Shown: positions 23,047 through 31,900 of the stretch, piece after piece
Numbering within the stretch: position 1 is the stretch's first letter
Layout: each line of letters begins with the position of its first letter
Virus record (IMG/VR): IMGVR_UViG_3300042555_003436
Span: 1 to 46,729 of that record
Length of the DNA stretch: 46,729 bases
Strand: one strand, 5' to 3'
Origin: a virus
Notes under the pieces: generated by a model
Seen by the model: only the letters and a program-made list of their open reading frames with translations
The model's database searches: none
What the model was told of the DNA's origin: nothing
Translations under genes and position numbers: made by a program

Positions 23047-25566
23047 TTATTCTGTAAATTCTTCTTCAAACTCAGATTCGCCTACATTAGGAACAACCAC
23101 TGCAGTTTGTACTGAATCATTATCGTCTAAAGCAACAATAGTAGTAGCTTGTGTAGCCTTGGATTTATTGCGCAAACTGTCCAAATTGCAACGCATCATC
23201 TTACCCCTGTTTGTCAGTACCAAGATGTCATCATTGTCATTAATAGCAAGAGCTGAAACAATTTTGCCTGTCTGCTCACGCTTTGTCTGATTGATGGTTC
23301 TTTGGCCCTTTACAGATCTACCTGCAGTTGAGCGATATTCTGAAGCAGAAGTCTTTTTACCCTTGCCAAGTTCAGTAATTACCAAGACAGAAGGATCAGA
23401 CTCTGCATCAATTGCAAGCATAGCAGCAATACTATCTTCAGGCCTTAGAAGCATTGAACGGCTACCTTGACCATTCTTACCAATACAGCGAACTAAAGTT
23501 TCATTATAACGAACAGCCATGCCCAATGAAGTAACAAGCATTACATCCTTGTTTCCATCAGTATTCATCACAAAGTTCAAGTTGTCGCCTTCAGTTAGAC
23601 TGATGGCCTTCAACCCACGCTTTCGTAAACTAGTATTGTATTCACGAATTTCAGAACGCTTAATCAATCCTTTGTGTGTGACCATAATGAAATAGCCATC
23701 AATATCTAAAGACTTTAAAGTAATAGTTGACGAGACTGTTTCACCTTCAGTCAAATTCAAAAGATTATTAAGGTGAGTACCCTTGGATGTACGTGAAGCA
23801 AGGGGAATTTCATAACCCTTCTTCTTCAGTAAATTACCTTGATTTGTAAAGAACAAGAATAAGTCATGAGTTGTACCGCTGAAGATATCAGAAGCTTCAT
23901 CTTCTTCACGACCCTTTACTCCAATTACACCCTTGCCACCACGGTTTTGTGTTCTGAAAGTATCAAGTGGAACACGCTTGATATATCCATCTTTAGTAAG
24001 AGAAACGATAATTTCTTCTTCTTTGATTAAATCTTCATAAGAAATTTCATCTTCAAGGGCAAGAATTTCAGAGCGTCGATCATCTCCAAACTTTTCAGCA
24101 AGTTCAAGCTGTTCTTTGGAAATAAGACCAAGCATTTTCTTTTCTGATGCCAATTGAGCAGCCAACCATTCATTTCGCTTGGTCAACTTATCAAACTCAT
24201 CTTGTAATGCACGAGTATCAAGCTTAGTCAGGTTTCCAAGAGTAATTCGGAGAACTGCATCAGCTTGTTCTTGTGATGTCACAAACTCTTGAGCAATAAG
24301 TTCTTTTGCTGCTTCTTCTTTATTATCAGCATTGCGAACAAGCTTAATTACAGCATCAATCTTGTCAGTAATTCCAAGAAGACCCTCAAGAATATGGATA
24401 CGTGCACTGTTCTTAGCGTGTTCAGCAGTAAATTTATTTGTGAGAACTTCTTTACGATGATCTACAAAAGCCTTTACAAGCTGGAGAATGGAAACATTCT
24501 CAACAACTTTCTTGCCGTCCAAAAGAACAGTGGAATTGACAGAAAAGCTTGTTCGAAGAGATGTCCGTTTAAGAAGTTGATTCAGAACAACTTGAGAACT
24601 TGCAGTCTTATGAAGCCAGATGCGAACATCCATACCCTTCTTACTTGTAAGATTCTTGAGACCAGTAATTCCCTCAATTTTCTTACTTTCAACAAGGTCT
24701 TTGATTTCACGACAAAAGCTTTCAGCACTACTACCATAAGGCAATTCACTTACCTTGATAATTTCCTGATTACGCTCTTGAACAATGTCGTAATAACCTT
24801 CAAGCTGAACAGTTCCACGTCCATTTGTAAAGTATGAACGAATACCATCCAACCCTAAAACCTTGCAGCGAATGGGGAAGTCTGGACCTGGAACAATCTG
24901 AAGCGCTTCGTCAGTTGTGATATCTGGATTCTTGATATAGGCATCAATCAACTTAGCAACTTCACGTAAATTGTGAGGTGCCATATTTGTAGCCCAACCA
25001 ACTGCAATTCCACTACATCCATTAACAATCAAGTTAGGGAAGAGTGATGGAAGAACAGTTGGCTCCATCATTTCATCATTGTAGTTAGATTGGTAACGAA
25101 CTACCTGATCAGACAATTCATTGACCATCAAATCACCAAATGAAGAAAGCTTTGCTTCTGTGTAACGCATAGCAGCTGGCTTATCTTCAGGAGCAGGGGA
25201 ACCAAAGTTCCCCTGTGGAGTGATCAATGGATAACGCAATGACCAAGTTTGTGCCATACGAACAAGAGTTGGATAAACTACTGCTTCTCCGTGTGGGTGG
25301 TAATTACCAGATACATCCCCACAAATCTTTGCACACTTCTTAGTCTTACCAGATGCTCGGAGTTTAAGGTCATCCATTGCAACCAGGGTACGACGTTGTG
25401 AAGGTTTCATACCATCACGAGCATCTGGCAGTGCACGATCTTCCATAACTGCAAAAGCATAGTTAGTGAAGCGCTCATCGATAAGATCGACAAAGTTCTT
25501 TTCAAGAATGGTGTCAACTAAGTCTGATGCTTCAACAACATTCTTAACTCTAAGATTCCTAGCCAT
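23047..25566 (-). CDS. gyrA: DNA gyrase subunit A-like (type IIA topoisomerase)
   Basis: The 839-residue protein is a complete GyrA/ParC: N-terminal breakage-reunion domain with catalytic Y135 in AAMRYTEAKL, the YHPHGEAVVYPTLVRMAQ helix, PEDKPAAMRY, and a C-terminal propeller. Residues 540-546 read QNRGGKG, nearly the GyrA box (QRRGGKG) that distinguishes DNA-wrapping gyrase from topoisomerase IV. It cuts and religates both strands, with gyrB supplying ATP. Length is close to E. coli GyrA (875). Its ATG overlaps the gyrB stop (TAATG). One sample row is about 47 percent G+C, above the window background. Together these genes should supercoil or decatenate the phage genome independently of the host. 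Confidence 0.97.
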   Translation of the reverse strand: MARNLRVKNVVEASDLVDTILEKNFVDLIDERFTNYAFAVMEDRALPDARDGMKPSQRRTLVAMDDLKLRASGKTKKCAKICGDVSGNYHPHGEAVVYPTLVRMAQTWSLRYPLITPQGNFGSPAPEDKPAAMRYTEAKLSSFGDLMVNELSDQVVRYQSNYNDEMMEPTVLPSLFPNLIVNGCSGIAVGWATNMAPHNLREVAKLIDAYIKNPDITTDEALQIVPGPDFPIRCKVLGLDGIRSYFTNGRGTVQLEGYYDIVQERNQEIIKVSELPYGSSAESFCREIKDLVESKKIEGITGLKNLTSKKGMDVRIWLHKTASSQVVLNQLLKRTSLRTSFSVNSTVLLDGKKVVENVSILQLVKAFVDHRKEVLTNKFTAEHAKNSARIHILEGLLGITDKIDAVIKLVRNADNKEEAAKELIAQEFVTSQEQADAVLRITLGNLTKLDTRALQDEFDKLTKRNEWLAAQLASEKKMLGLISKEQLELAEKFGDDRRSEILALEDEISYEDLIKEEEIIVSLTKDGYIKRVPLDTFRTQNRGGKGVIGVKGREEDEASDIFSGTTHDLFLFFTNQGNLLKKKGYEIPLASRTSKGTHLNNLLNLTEGETVSSTITLKSLDIDGYFIMVTHKGLIKRSEIREYNTSLRKRGLKAISLTEGDNLNFVMNTDGNKDVMLVTSLGMAVRYNETLVRCIGKNGQGSRSMLLRPEDSIAAMLAIDAESDPSVLVITELGKGKKTSASEYRSTAGRSVKGQRTINQTKREQTGKIVSALAINDNDDILVLTNRGKMMRCNLDSLRNKSKATQATTIVALDDNDSVQTAVVVPNVGESEFEEEFTE

Positions 25567-27692
25567 TAGTTTTCAATTTCCTTACTACGTTCAAAAGACT
25601 TCTTGATAATATGAGCCTTACGTGGACCAACTTCACTTCCCATCAAAACAGAAAGCATATTGGAAGCTTCTTCAGCATCTTCAACACCAATTTTGATAAT
25701 TTGACGTGTGCCAATTTCCATAGTTGTGTGTCCAAGCTCATCTGCATCCATTTCGCCCAATCCCTTGAATCGTGTAACATCAATTTTATCACCATACTTG
25801 GCACGATATGAATTGAGTTCTTCTTCTGTATGGATATAATTGTGATTATTTTTTACAGTTACACGATATAGAGGTGGCTTTGCAAGATACAAATGACCCT
25901 TCAAAACAAGAGGACGCATAAATCGATAGAAGAATGTCATAAGAAGAGCTGCAATATGAGCACCATCATCATCAGCGTCAGTCATAATGATAATCTTGCC
26001 ATAACGTAAATCTTCAATCTTGAATTCATCACGAATTCCAGTTCCAATTGCTGAAATTAAAGCAGAAACTTCTTCATTAGCAAGAAGTTTAGCAAGTTCA
26101 TTCTTCTCTGGGTTGATGATTTTTCCACGAATAGGAAGAATTGCTTGAGTGATTGGATTTCGGCCACCCTTTGAAGATCCAGCAGCAGAATCACCTTCGA
26201 CTAAGAATAACTCAGAAATAGCTACATCTTCAGTATCACAGTCAGACAATTTGCCTGGGAGTGAACCTGATTTACCTAAAAATCCTTGGCGCTTGATAGA
26301 TTCAGATGCTTTCTTTGCAGCAGCTCTTGCACGAGCAGCACGTAAAGCACGTTCAGCAATCATCTTGAGAATAGATGGGTTCTTCTCAAAGTATTCTGTA
26401 AGAGCTTCAGAGAAAAGCCTATTTACAACGCCTTCAACTTCAGGAGAGCCAAGTTTGCCCTTAGTTTGTCCTTCAAATTGTGGCTGTGGTAAGCGAACAG
26501 AGATAATAGCGACAATACCCTCACGAATATCTTCGCCAGTCAAATTAGGCTCTTTTTCCTTGATAACACCCAATGAACGAGAGAATTGATTGACTACTCT
26601 TGTGATAGATGTTTTGAAGCCACTAAGATGAGTACCACCATCAGCGGTATTAATGTTATTTGCATAGGCATAGGTTGTTTCATCATCATCCTCTGCATAT
26701 TGGAATGCAACTTGAACATTTACTTTTCCAGACTTATTTTCAAAATAAAATGGTTTTGATGGATATGGATTTGAACGAGTAGATGCAAGATAACTTACGT
26801 AATCAGCAATTCCACCTTCAAAATAAAATTCTTCTTTGGTTCCTGTGTGCTCGTTTTTATAAACAATCTTCAAGCCACCATTAAGATATGCAGTTTCTTT
26901 TAAACGACGAACTATAACAGTTTCATCAAAATGGATATTGTCATTAGAACGCTTATTCCAAATTTTATAAATTACATATAAAAGCTGTTCATCAATATTA
27001 GTTGACTTAAATATATCGTAAAAAGTAATACCGTTTACTTCTCCGTTAATTAAGGCTTTACGCCATTTTCCAGAGCATTCAGCAAACACTTCATCAATTT
27101 CAAAATCGTCTACAAGAACTTCACGAAAAGCATCTTCAACTGCAAATTGACCAAAAATATTATAGTCAGGAGTAAAAGAAATTTTAGTTCCAGTAGAATT
27201 TGATGTGCCAATTTCCTTGACAGAAGAAACTGGAATACCACGCTCAAAAGATAATTGATATTTCTTCTTATCACGAGAAACTTCAACATCAAGATTCAAT
27301 GAAAGAAAGTTTACACAAGAAGCACCAACACCGTGCAAACCACCAGATGCTTCGTAGCCAGAACCATCATCACCAAATTTTCCACCAGCATGAAGTTCAG
27401 TTAATACAATTTCAAGAGTACTACGCTTTTTAGGGTCTTCTTGCTTAACAGCCGTTGGAATTCCACGTCCATTATCAATTACTGTCAGAGTGCGATTGTC
27501 TTTAGAAACAATGACATCAATTTTGGAACAATGGCCAGCCATATGCTCATCAACAGAGTTGTCCAAAATTTCCCAAACAAGGTGATGAAGTCCCCTTTTA
27601 CCAGTATCACCAATATACATTGCAGGACGTGTACGTACTGCTTCTTGGCTCTCCAAAATCTGAATGGAGTTTTCGTTGTATTGATTTGCCAT
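25566..27692 (-). CDS. gyrB: DNA gyrase subunit B-like, with an insertion
   Basis: Numbered from ATG 27692, the 708-residue protein has GHKL ATPase motifs (E41 and N45 in EILDNS, VIDNGRGIP, GGLHGVGASCVN), the transducer region, and the TOPRIM site (EGDSAAGSSKGG at 499-510, TDADDDGAH at 571-579), then RFKGLGEMDADEL. The start is set at ATG 27692 with AAGGAA upstream; a longer frame from TTG 27716 has no ribosome binding site. Unusual: about 70 extra residues (roughly 186-258) lie between YNIFG and ETVIVRRLKETAYLN, which are nearly adjacent in ordinary GyrB. The large E. coli insert in the C-terminal part is absent. It overlaps gyrA by one base. Confidence 0.97.
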   Translation of the reverse strand: MANQYNENSIQILESQEAVRTRPAMYIGDTGKRGLHHLVWEILDNSVDEHMAGHCSKIDVIVSKDNRTLTVIDNGRGIPTAVKQEDPKKRSTLEIVLTELHAGGKFGDDGSGYEASGGLHGVGASCVNFLSLNLDVEVSRDKKKYQLSFERGIPVSSVKEIGTSNSTGTKISFTPDYNIFGQFAVEDAFREVLVDDFEIDEVFAECSGKWRKALINGEVNGITFYDIFKSTNIDEQLLYVIYKIWNKRSNDNIHFDETVIVRRLKETAYLNGGLKIVYKNEHTGTKEEFYFEGGIADYVSYLASTRSNPYPSKPFYFENKSGKVNVQVAFQYAEDDDETTYAYANNINTADGGTHLSGFKTSITRVVNQFSRSLGVIKEKEPNLTGEDIREGIVAIISVRLPQPQFEGQTKGKLGSPEVEGVVNRLFSEALTEYFEKNPSILKMIAERALRAARARAAAKKASESIKRQGFLGKSGSLPGKLSDCDTEDVAISELFLVEGDSAAGSSKGGRNPITQAILPIRGKIINPEKNELAKLLANEEVSALISAIGTGIRDEFKIEDLRYGKIIIMTDADDDGAHIAALLMTFFYRFMRPLVLKGHLYLAKPPLYRVTVKNNHNYIHTEEELNSYRAKYGDKIDVTRFKGLGEMDADELGHTTMEIGTRQIIKIGVEDAEEASNMLSVLMGSEVGPRKAHIIKKSFERSKEIEN

Positions 27693-27726
27693 TTGCTTTC
27701 CTTCGCTTAATTCCAAATACAGGCAT

Positions 27727-27760
27727 AAAAAAATGCTGTGATTTAGATTATCACAGCATT
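27727..27760 (-). terminator. Intrinsic terminator upstream of gyrB
   Basis: An 11-base perfect inverted repeat (27732-27742 and 27750-27760, loop of 7) is followed on the minus strand by a T-run (27727-27733, partly in the stem). It stops transcription arriving from the 28849-27791 genes. The gyrB promoter overlaps its upstream arm. Confidence 0.88.
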
Positions 27761-27763
27761 ATA
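27758..27763 (-). promoter_or_regulatory. Extended -10 promoter for gyrB
   Basis: On the minus strand TGGTATAAT is a full extended -10 element. The expected start point (about 27750-27752) lies in the first arm of the terminator hairpin, so transcripts starting here lack that arm and should not be terminated. No clear -35 is visible. Confidence 0.6.
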
Positions 27764-27790
27764 CCAAAAACAAGCGAATTTTGCTATTTT

Positions 27791-28369
27791 CTACAAGATA
27801 CGATCCGCTACACTATACATACCCAATAAATCAAAATTATGGGCTAATTTTACCATATTTTCTAGTTTTCTTGATGCCATTCCAGGCATCCCACCACCAG
27901 CTGCTCCAGCACCTTGCTCTTTTCCTTTATTTTTGGCAAAACCAAAAGATAAAAATTTCACGGCATTGGCAAAATCATCAAGAGTAATTTCAAGATCTAA
28001 TAAGTTTTGACCCTCAGGCAATCTTTCCCACCTAGTTTTATCAGTTCTCTTAATTTCTTCTTCGGTAGCTTCTTCGGTTTCTTTTCTCTTGCCTCTTTTT
28101 TCTTTATCAACACCACCGTCTTCGACTCCACCATATTGAATCCAAATATCGTTGGCAATTCCTTGTTCGTTATCTTCAAGTTGCTCTAATAATTTCTTTT
28201 CTATTTCAGCATCTGCCAATATTAGGCCTAAGTTTGCCAAAGGTACTAATATTTGTTTCTGACCTGAAGGAGGAGCAGTTGGTGCAACAGGCATAGCCAT
28301 AGGAGCTGCTGGCATAGCCATACCAGCTAATGGATCCATGGGCATTTGAGAAATTTTAATATATTTCAT
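27791..28369 (-). CDS. Putative virion protein carrying a split tag module
   Basis: The 192-residue protein starts MKYIKISQ and has a Pro/Ala/Met-rich stretch (about residues 9-40), then a charged helical region. It ends with LENMVKLAHNFDLLGMYSVADRIL. The two ends match the second and first halves of a module found intact at the N-terminus of the lysozyme-like protein (37226) and of the protein at 43383. Here the halves lie at opposite ends, as in a circular permutation. No enzyme domain is recognised. It follows the upstream gene by 3 bases and is followed by a terminator. Confidence 0.7.
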   Translation of the reverse strand: MKYIKISQMPMDPLAGMAMPAAPMAMPVAPTAPPSGQKQILVPLANLGLILADAEIEKKLLEQLEDNEQGIANDIWIQYGGVEDGGVDKEKRGKRKETEEATEEEIKRTDKTRWERLPEGQNLLDLEITLDDFANAVKFLSFGFAKNKGKEQGAGAAGGGMPGMASRKLENMVKLAHNFDLLGMYSVADRIL

Positions 28370-28372
28370 TTT

Positions 28373-28849
28373 TTATCTTATTGGGGCTGAAATAAAATCA
28401 GAGCGATGTCTGCCTCTACCAGGAGTGTCAAATGCTTCTGTAGTTTGTTGAGCATTCTCTAATTTTGTTTCTGATTCTGGTTCATCATCTTCTTCAAATG
28501 AAAATGTATCTTCAATAACATCTGGATTTAAGATATCCATTTGTCCCCAGTTTGGTTTTGTAGTGTTTGCAACTCTTCTTATAAGTTGGGAAGCTGAAAG
28601 ACCCCTTCCATCAAATATATCTTCTTCATCATTGTCCCAAGATGATAAAGTGGACATAGCAACAAGAATTGCGTCTGTCATTTGTGCTTCTATAACTCTA
28701 TTGTTTGTTTTTGCAAAACGTCTAGAATTGAATTTTTTAGAAATTGTAGCTGATGCCAATGCTATAATTTTAGCTTGTTCTTCATGTGAATGAACGTCAG
28801 GAGCAATATCTTCTAAAAGTGTATGTATCTGGGACTCTAAATTTTGCAT
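28373..28849 (-). CDS. Unknown acidic helical protein
   Basis: The 158-residue protein has a helical N-terminal half (residues about 1-70, with a DVHSHEEQAKIIALAS segment) and an acidic, probably disordered C-terminal half ending in a basic GRGRHRSDF stretch. The ribosome binding site is AAGAGAG, about 8 bases before the ATG. It lies between the 1941-residue tail-like protein and the tag-bearing protein, so a virion or assembly role is likely, but nothing specific can be claimed. Confidence 0.65.
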   Translation of the reverse strand: MQNLESQIHTLLEDIAPDVHSHEEQAKIIALASATISKKFNSRRFAKTNNRVIEAQMTDAILVAMSTLSSWDNDEEDIFDGRGLSASQLIRRVANTTKPNWGQMDILNPDVIEDTFSFEEDDEPESETKLENAQQTTEAFDTPGRGRHRSDFISAPIR

Positions 28850-28912
28850 ATTTTATCTCTCTTGATAAATTCTTATTACTATATTTTTAAATTGTAGCGG
28901 GTTATACCTTTA

Positions 28913-31900
28913 CTAATCTTTTGCTATTAAGTATTCTACTTTGAATTTCATGTTTCTTACTTGCCCGTTTAAAGTAATATTGTTTGCTGAAAGAGCTGTT
29001 GTACTTGGAGTTTTTATTGCAATTCCAAAACTTTTGCTCTTTGCAGTTTGATCAATTCCCAAAGTTGCTCCACCAAGATATACAGCATTATCATATCCTG
29101 AAGTCAGTGGTTGCCAAGTTTCAGGAGATGAATTATATAATTGGAAATTAGCAGTATCAATCCAATCAATATTGTCTGTACCTAAGTTATAAGCAGTTGT
29201 TTGAGTGTTTGTAATTGTACTAGGAATTGGTAATTTTATTCTGAAATTTTTGTCAGCATTTGTTGTTCCATATCCGACTTGTATAGACAATTGAGGCAAC
29301 AATTCTGCACTATTGTCTAAGTCAGTAGCTCTAGTCCAAATGTTAGATGAGCCTATCGATGAAACTACGTAAACACCATTTGTTGTTTTATTAGTTTGAT
29401 CTTTTACCAAAATTCTGTCATATTTTTGCAAAATAACTTCGTCTACTTTGCTTGGAGGATTTGTCAATGAAATCTCCGATGTTGTTGCTACTTTTGCATT
29501 TGTTAGATATGAATTGGTATTTACTTTTACCCAATATAAATTTGTAGAATCCATAGTAGGAGTTCCGCTTTCATTGTACACAAGCGCATAAGTTCCTGTC
29601 GTAGCATTTCCACTTGATACAATTACTCTTTTATTAATTGATATTTCAGATGAATTATCCAAAAGCTCATGTCTATTCAAATAGTTTGTCACAACTTCAT
29701 CAATGACATAAATTCCATTTTGCAAATTATCACTTTGATTTTTTACTAACAATCTATCTCCCTTTTGTGAATTAGGGATATTAAGATTGGAATTCAATGT
29801 CAAGTTTGATGTGCTAGCAAATGAACAAGCTGTGAAATTACTAATTAGTCCTTGCTGGAACCACTGTATATTGTCAGAGCCTACAGATGTATTTGAGGGA
29901 TTATAATAAAGTTCGTAGTTGATATTTCTATTTGAATCATTTACGTACAAACTTGCAATTTGAAATTCTGTTGTTGAAGTTCCATTGCCAACTCTTATCA
30001 AATTAGGCTCAGTTTTTTTGTTAATTCTTGCTACAATATTTTCAGAGCTAGTTGTTTGATTGATGAACAATACTTTGTCATTTTGTAAAGTTGACACTCC
30101 ATTGATTACATCTGGCAATGCTTGTAAATTAGCAAAGTTTGTATGGCCCAATCCGGCTACATCAATTACATGTTCAGCCCCTACACTTCGCCAGAACAAT
30201 GGTGTGTTTAATGCTGAGGCACCAAGGTTATAAGCAGTTGAGTCTTCGGGAAGATTTAATTCGTATGTCCTGTTGTTGTATACCACTCTTCCAAGCGCAT
30301 ATAATTCATTAGTGGCATCCAAGTCTGCCGTTCTTGATAACACAAACTTGTTGTTAAGAACGGCTGTGTATATTCCATTTTTTGTACTATCAGATTGAAA
30401 TTTGATTGCAACTTTATCGCCAACTTGTATATTGTAGCCATCTATCATAGCTGTAGCACCAGACCCAGACGGAGCTCCCATAGGACCAATTACAGGGATA
30501 TATGTAATATCATTGAAATTTGGAATATTGCCAGTATTTCCTACTGCAGCTGCAAAAGTAGTCCTAGTGCTTACATCAATCCAAGATCTAGCTGAAGTAT
30601 TTATATTTGTGCTTAAAGGATCAAAATACAAACAGAATGTTCCGAATCCAGCTGAATTTGAAAGCCTTACTGTGGTTGGATAAAGTGAAGATCCAAAAGC
30701 TGAACTATAAGCCATTGTTACTTCTTGTATTTCTGATCTCTTAAAGGTGTAAAGTTTTTGATCACGCTTACCAGCTTTGTTATGTGTGACTAATCTATTG
30801 ATATCATCGTAATATGTTGTAGTTAAAGTTGAATCAATGGTGGCATCTGAATAATCTGATGTAGTTTTATTTTTCAAAACTAATACATTTGTGTTTGCAG
30901 AAAGTCCTAGTCCAGAATACCAGGATGTTAATGCAATTCCAGATGGTTGATAAGCTTTTTCTAGATAAACATCACCAGTAAAAAGCCCAATTGAATTCAA
31001 AGTTACAGGATCTGTAAAATTACCACTAAATGTAGAGCTATTTCCTAGTCCAGTTTGAATATAATATCCGTCTTGTGATAGCCTACTCGTCAAGAAATAA
31101 TCAGTGACAGATTCATTTTCAACAATAATATTAGCATTGGATGCATAATTATTGCTTGAGTTGAATGAAGAAATCCAAGAACTTCTATCTCTGTTGTATT
31201 TGACTTCTGAAGTTGTGGCTGTTCCAATAATATTTACAATTTGGAAGTTTTGTGAATCAACATTCCAAGATCCTGATAATTTTGGATTAGGTGAAAGCAA
31301 GAATAATTTATCACGTAATACTTGAGGAATGTAATAATATCTATTTAATGTTTGTTTTGGATTTTCGTCATATTTTGGAACAGTTGAATCTTTGTAAAGA
31401 TAGGCATACAATGTACCTGTCCAGCTTGAACCTGAAGTATTTAAGATCCCATTTTTTGCATCTACGGTGAAATCAGTGCTATAAGTCTTTGAAATTACAG
31501 TTCCACCAGTTGAAACAACAAAGACATCTATTAAGGCATCTGGATAATTAGATGTAGACCATGTGTAAACATCACTAGTTGATTCTGGTCTTGCAAGATA
31601 AATTGTATTTCCAAATGAAGATGAGTGTCTTACTAAATTTTTGGCATGATCAAGATGGCCATTTATTGAATTGTATTTTATTTTTCTTAAGTAATAATTG
31701 AAGTTTGCGTCAATACTTACAATTTGATAAATTCCACTTGTTGATTTTCGTACAGTGGAGTTATATTCATCCTCACTGCTGACATAATAAAATACTCTGT
31801 CATTGATTTCATATGGATACTGTATTGAGTCGCCACTTATATTGCTATAAAGTTGCACACCATTTCTTCTGACAAGTAAGATATCTGAAGTTACTGAATC

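Noticed and set aside
24289-24837. Long plus-strand open frame opposite gyrA
   Set aside because: It lies fully antisense to conserved gyrase sequence and has no ribosome binding site; the frame is a by-product of gyrA codons.
26149-26589. Plus-strand open frame opposite gyrB
   Set aside because: It is antisense to the TOPRIM-containing part of gyrB, without start signals or family resemblance.
26915-27138. GyrB insertion as an intein
   Set aside because: There are no splice-junction Cys/Ser and His-Asn motifs, and about 70 residues is too short for an intein.
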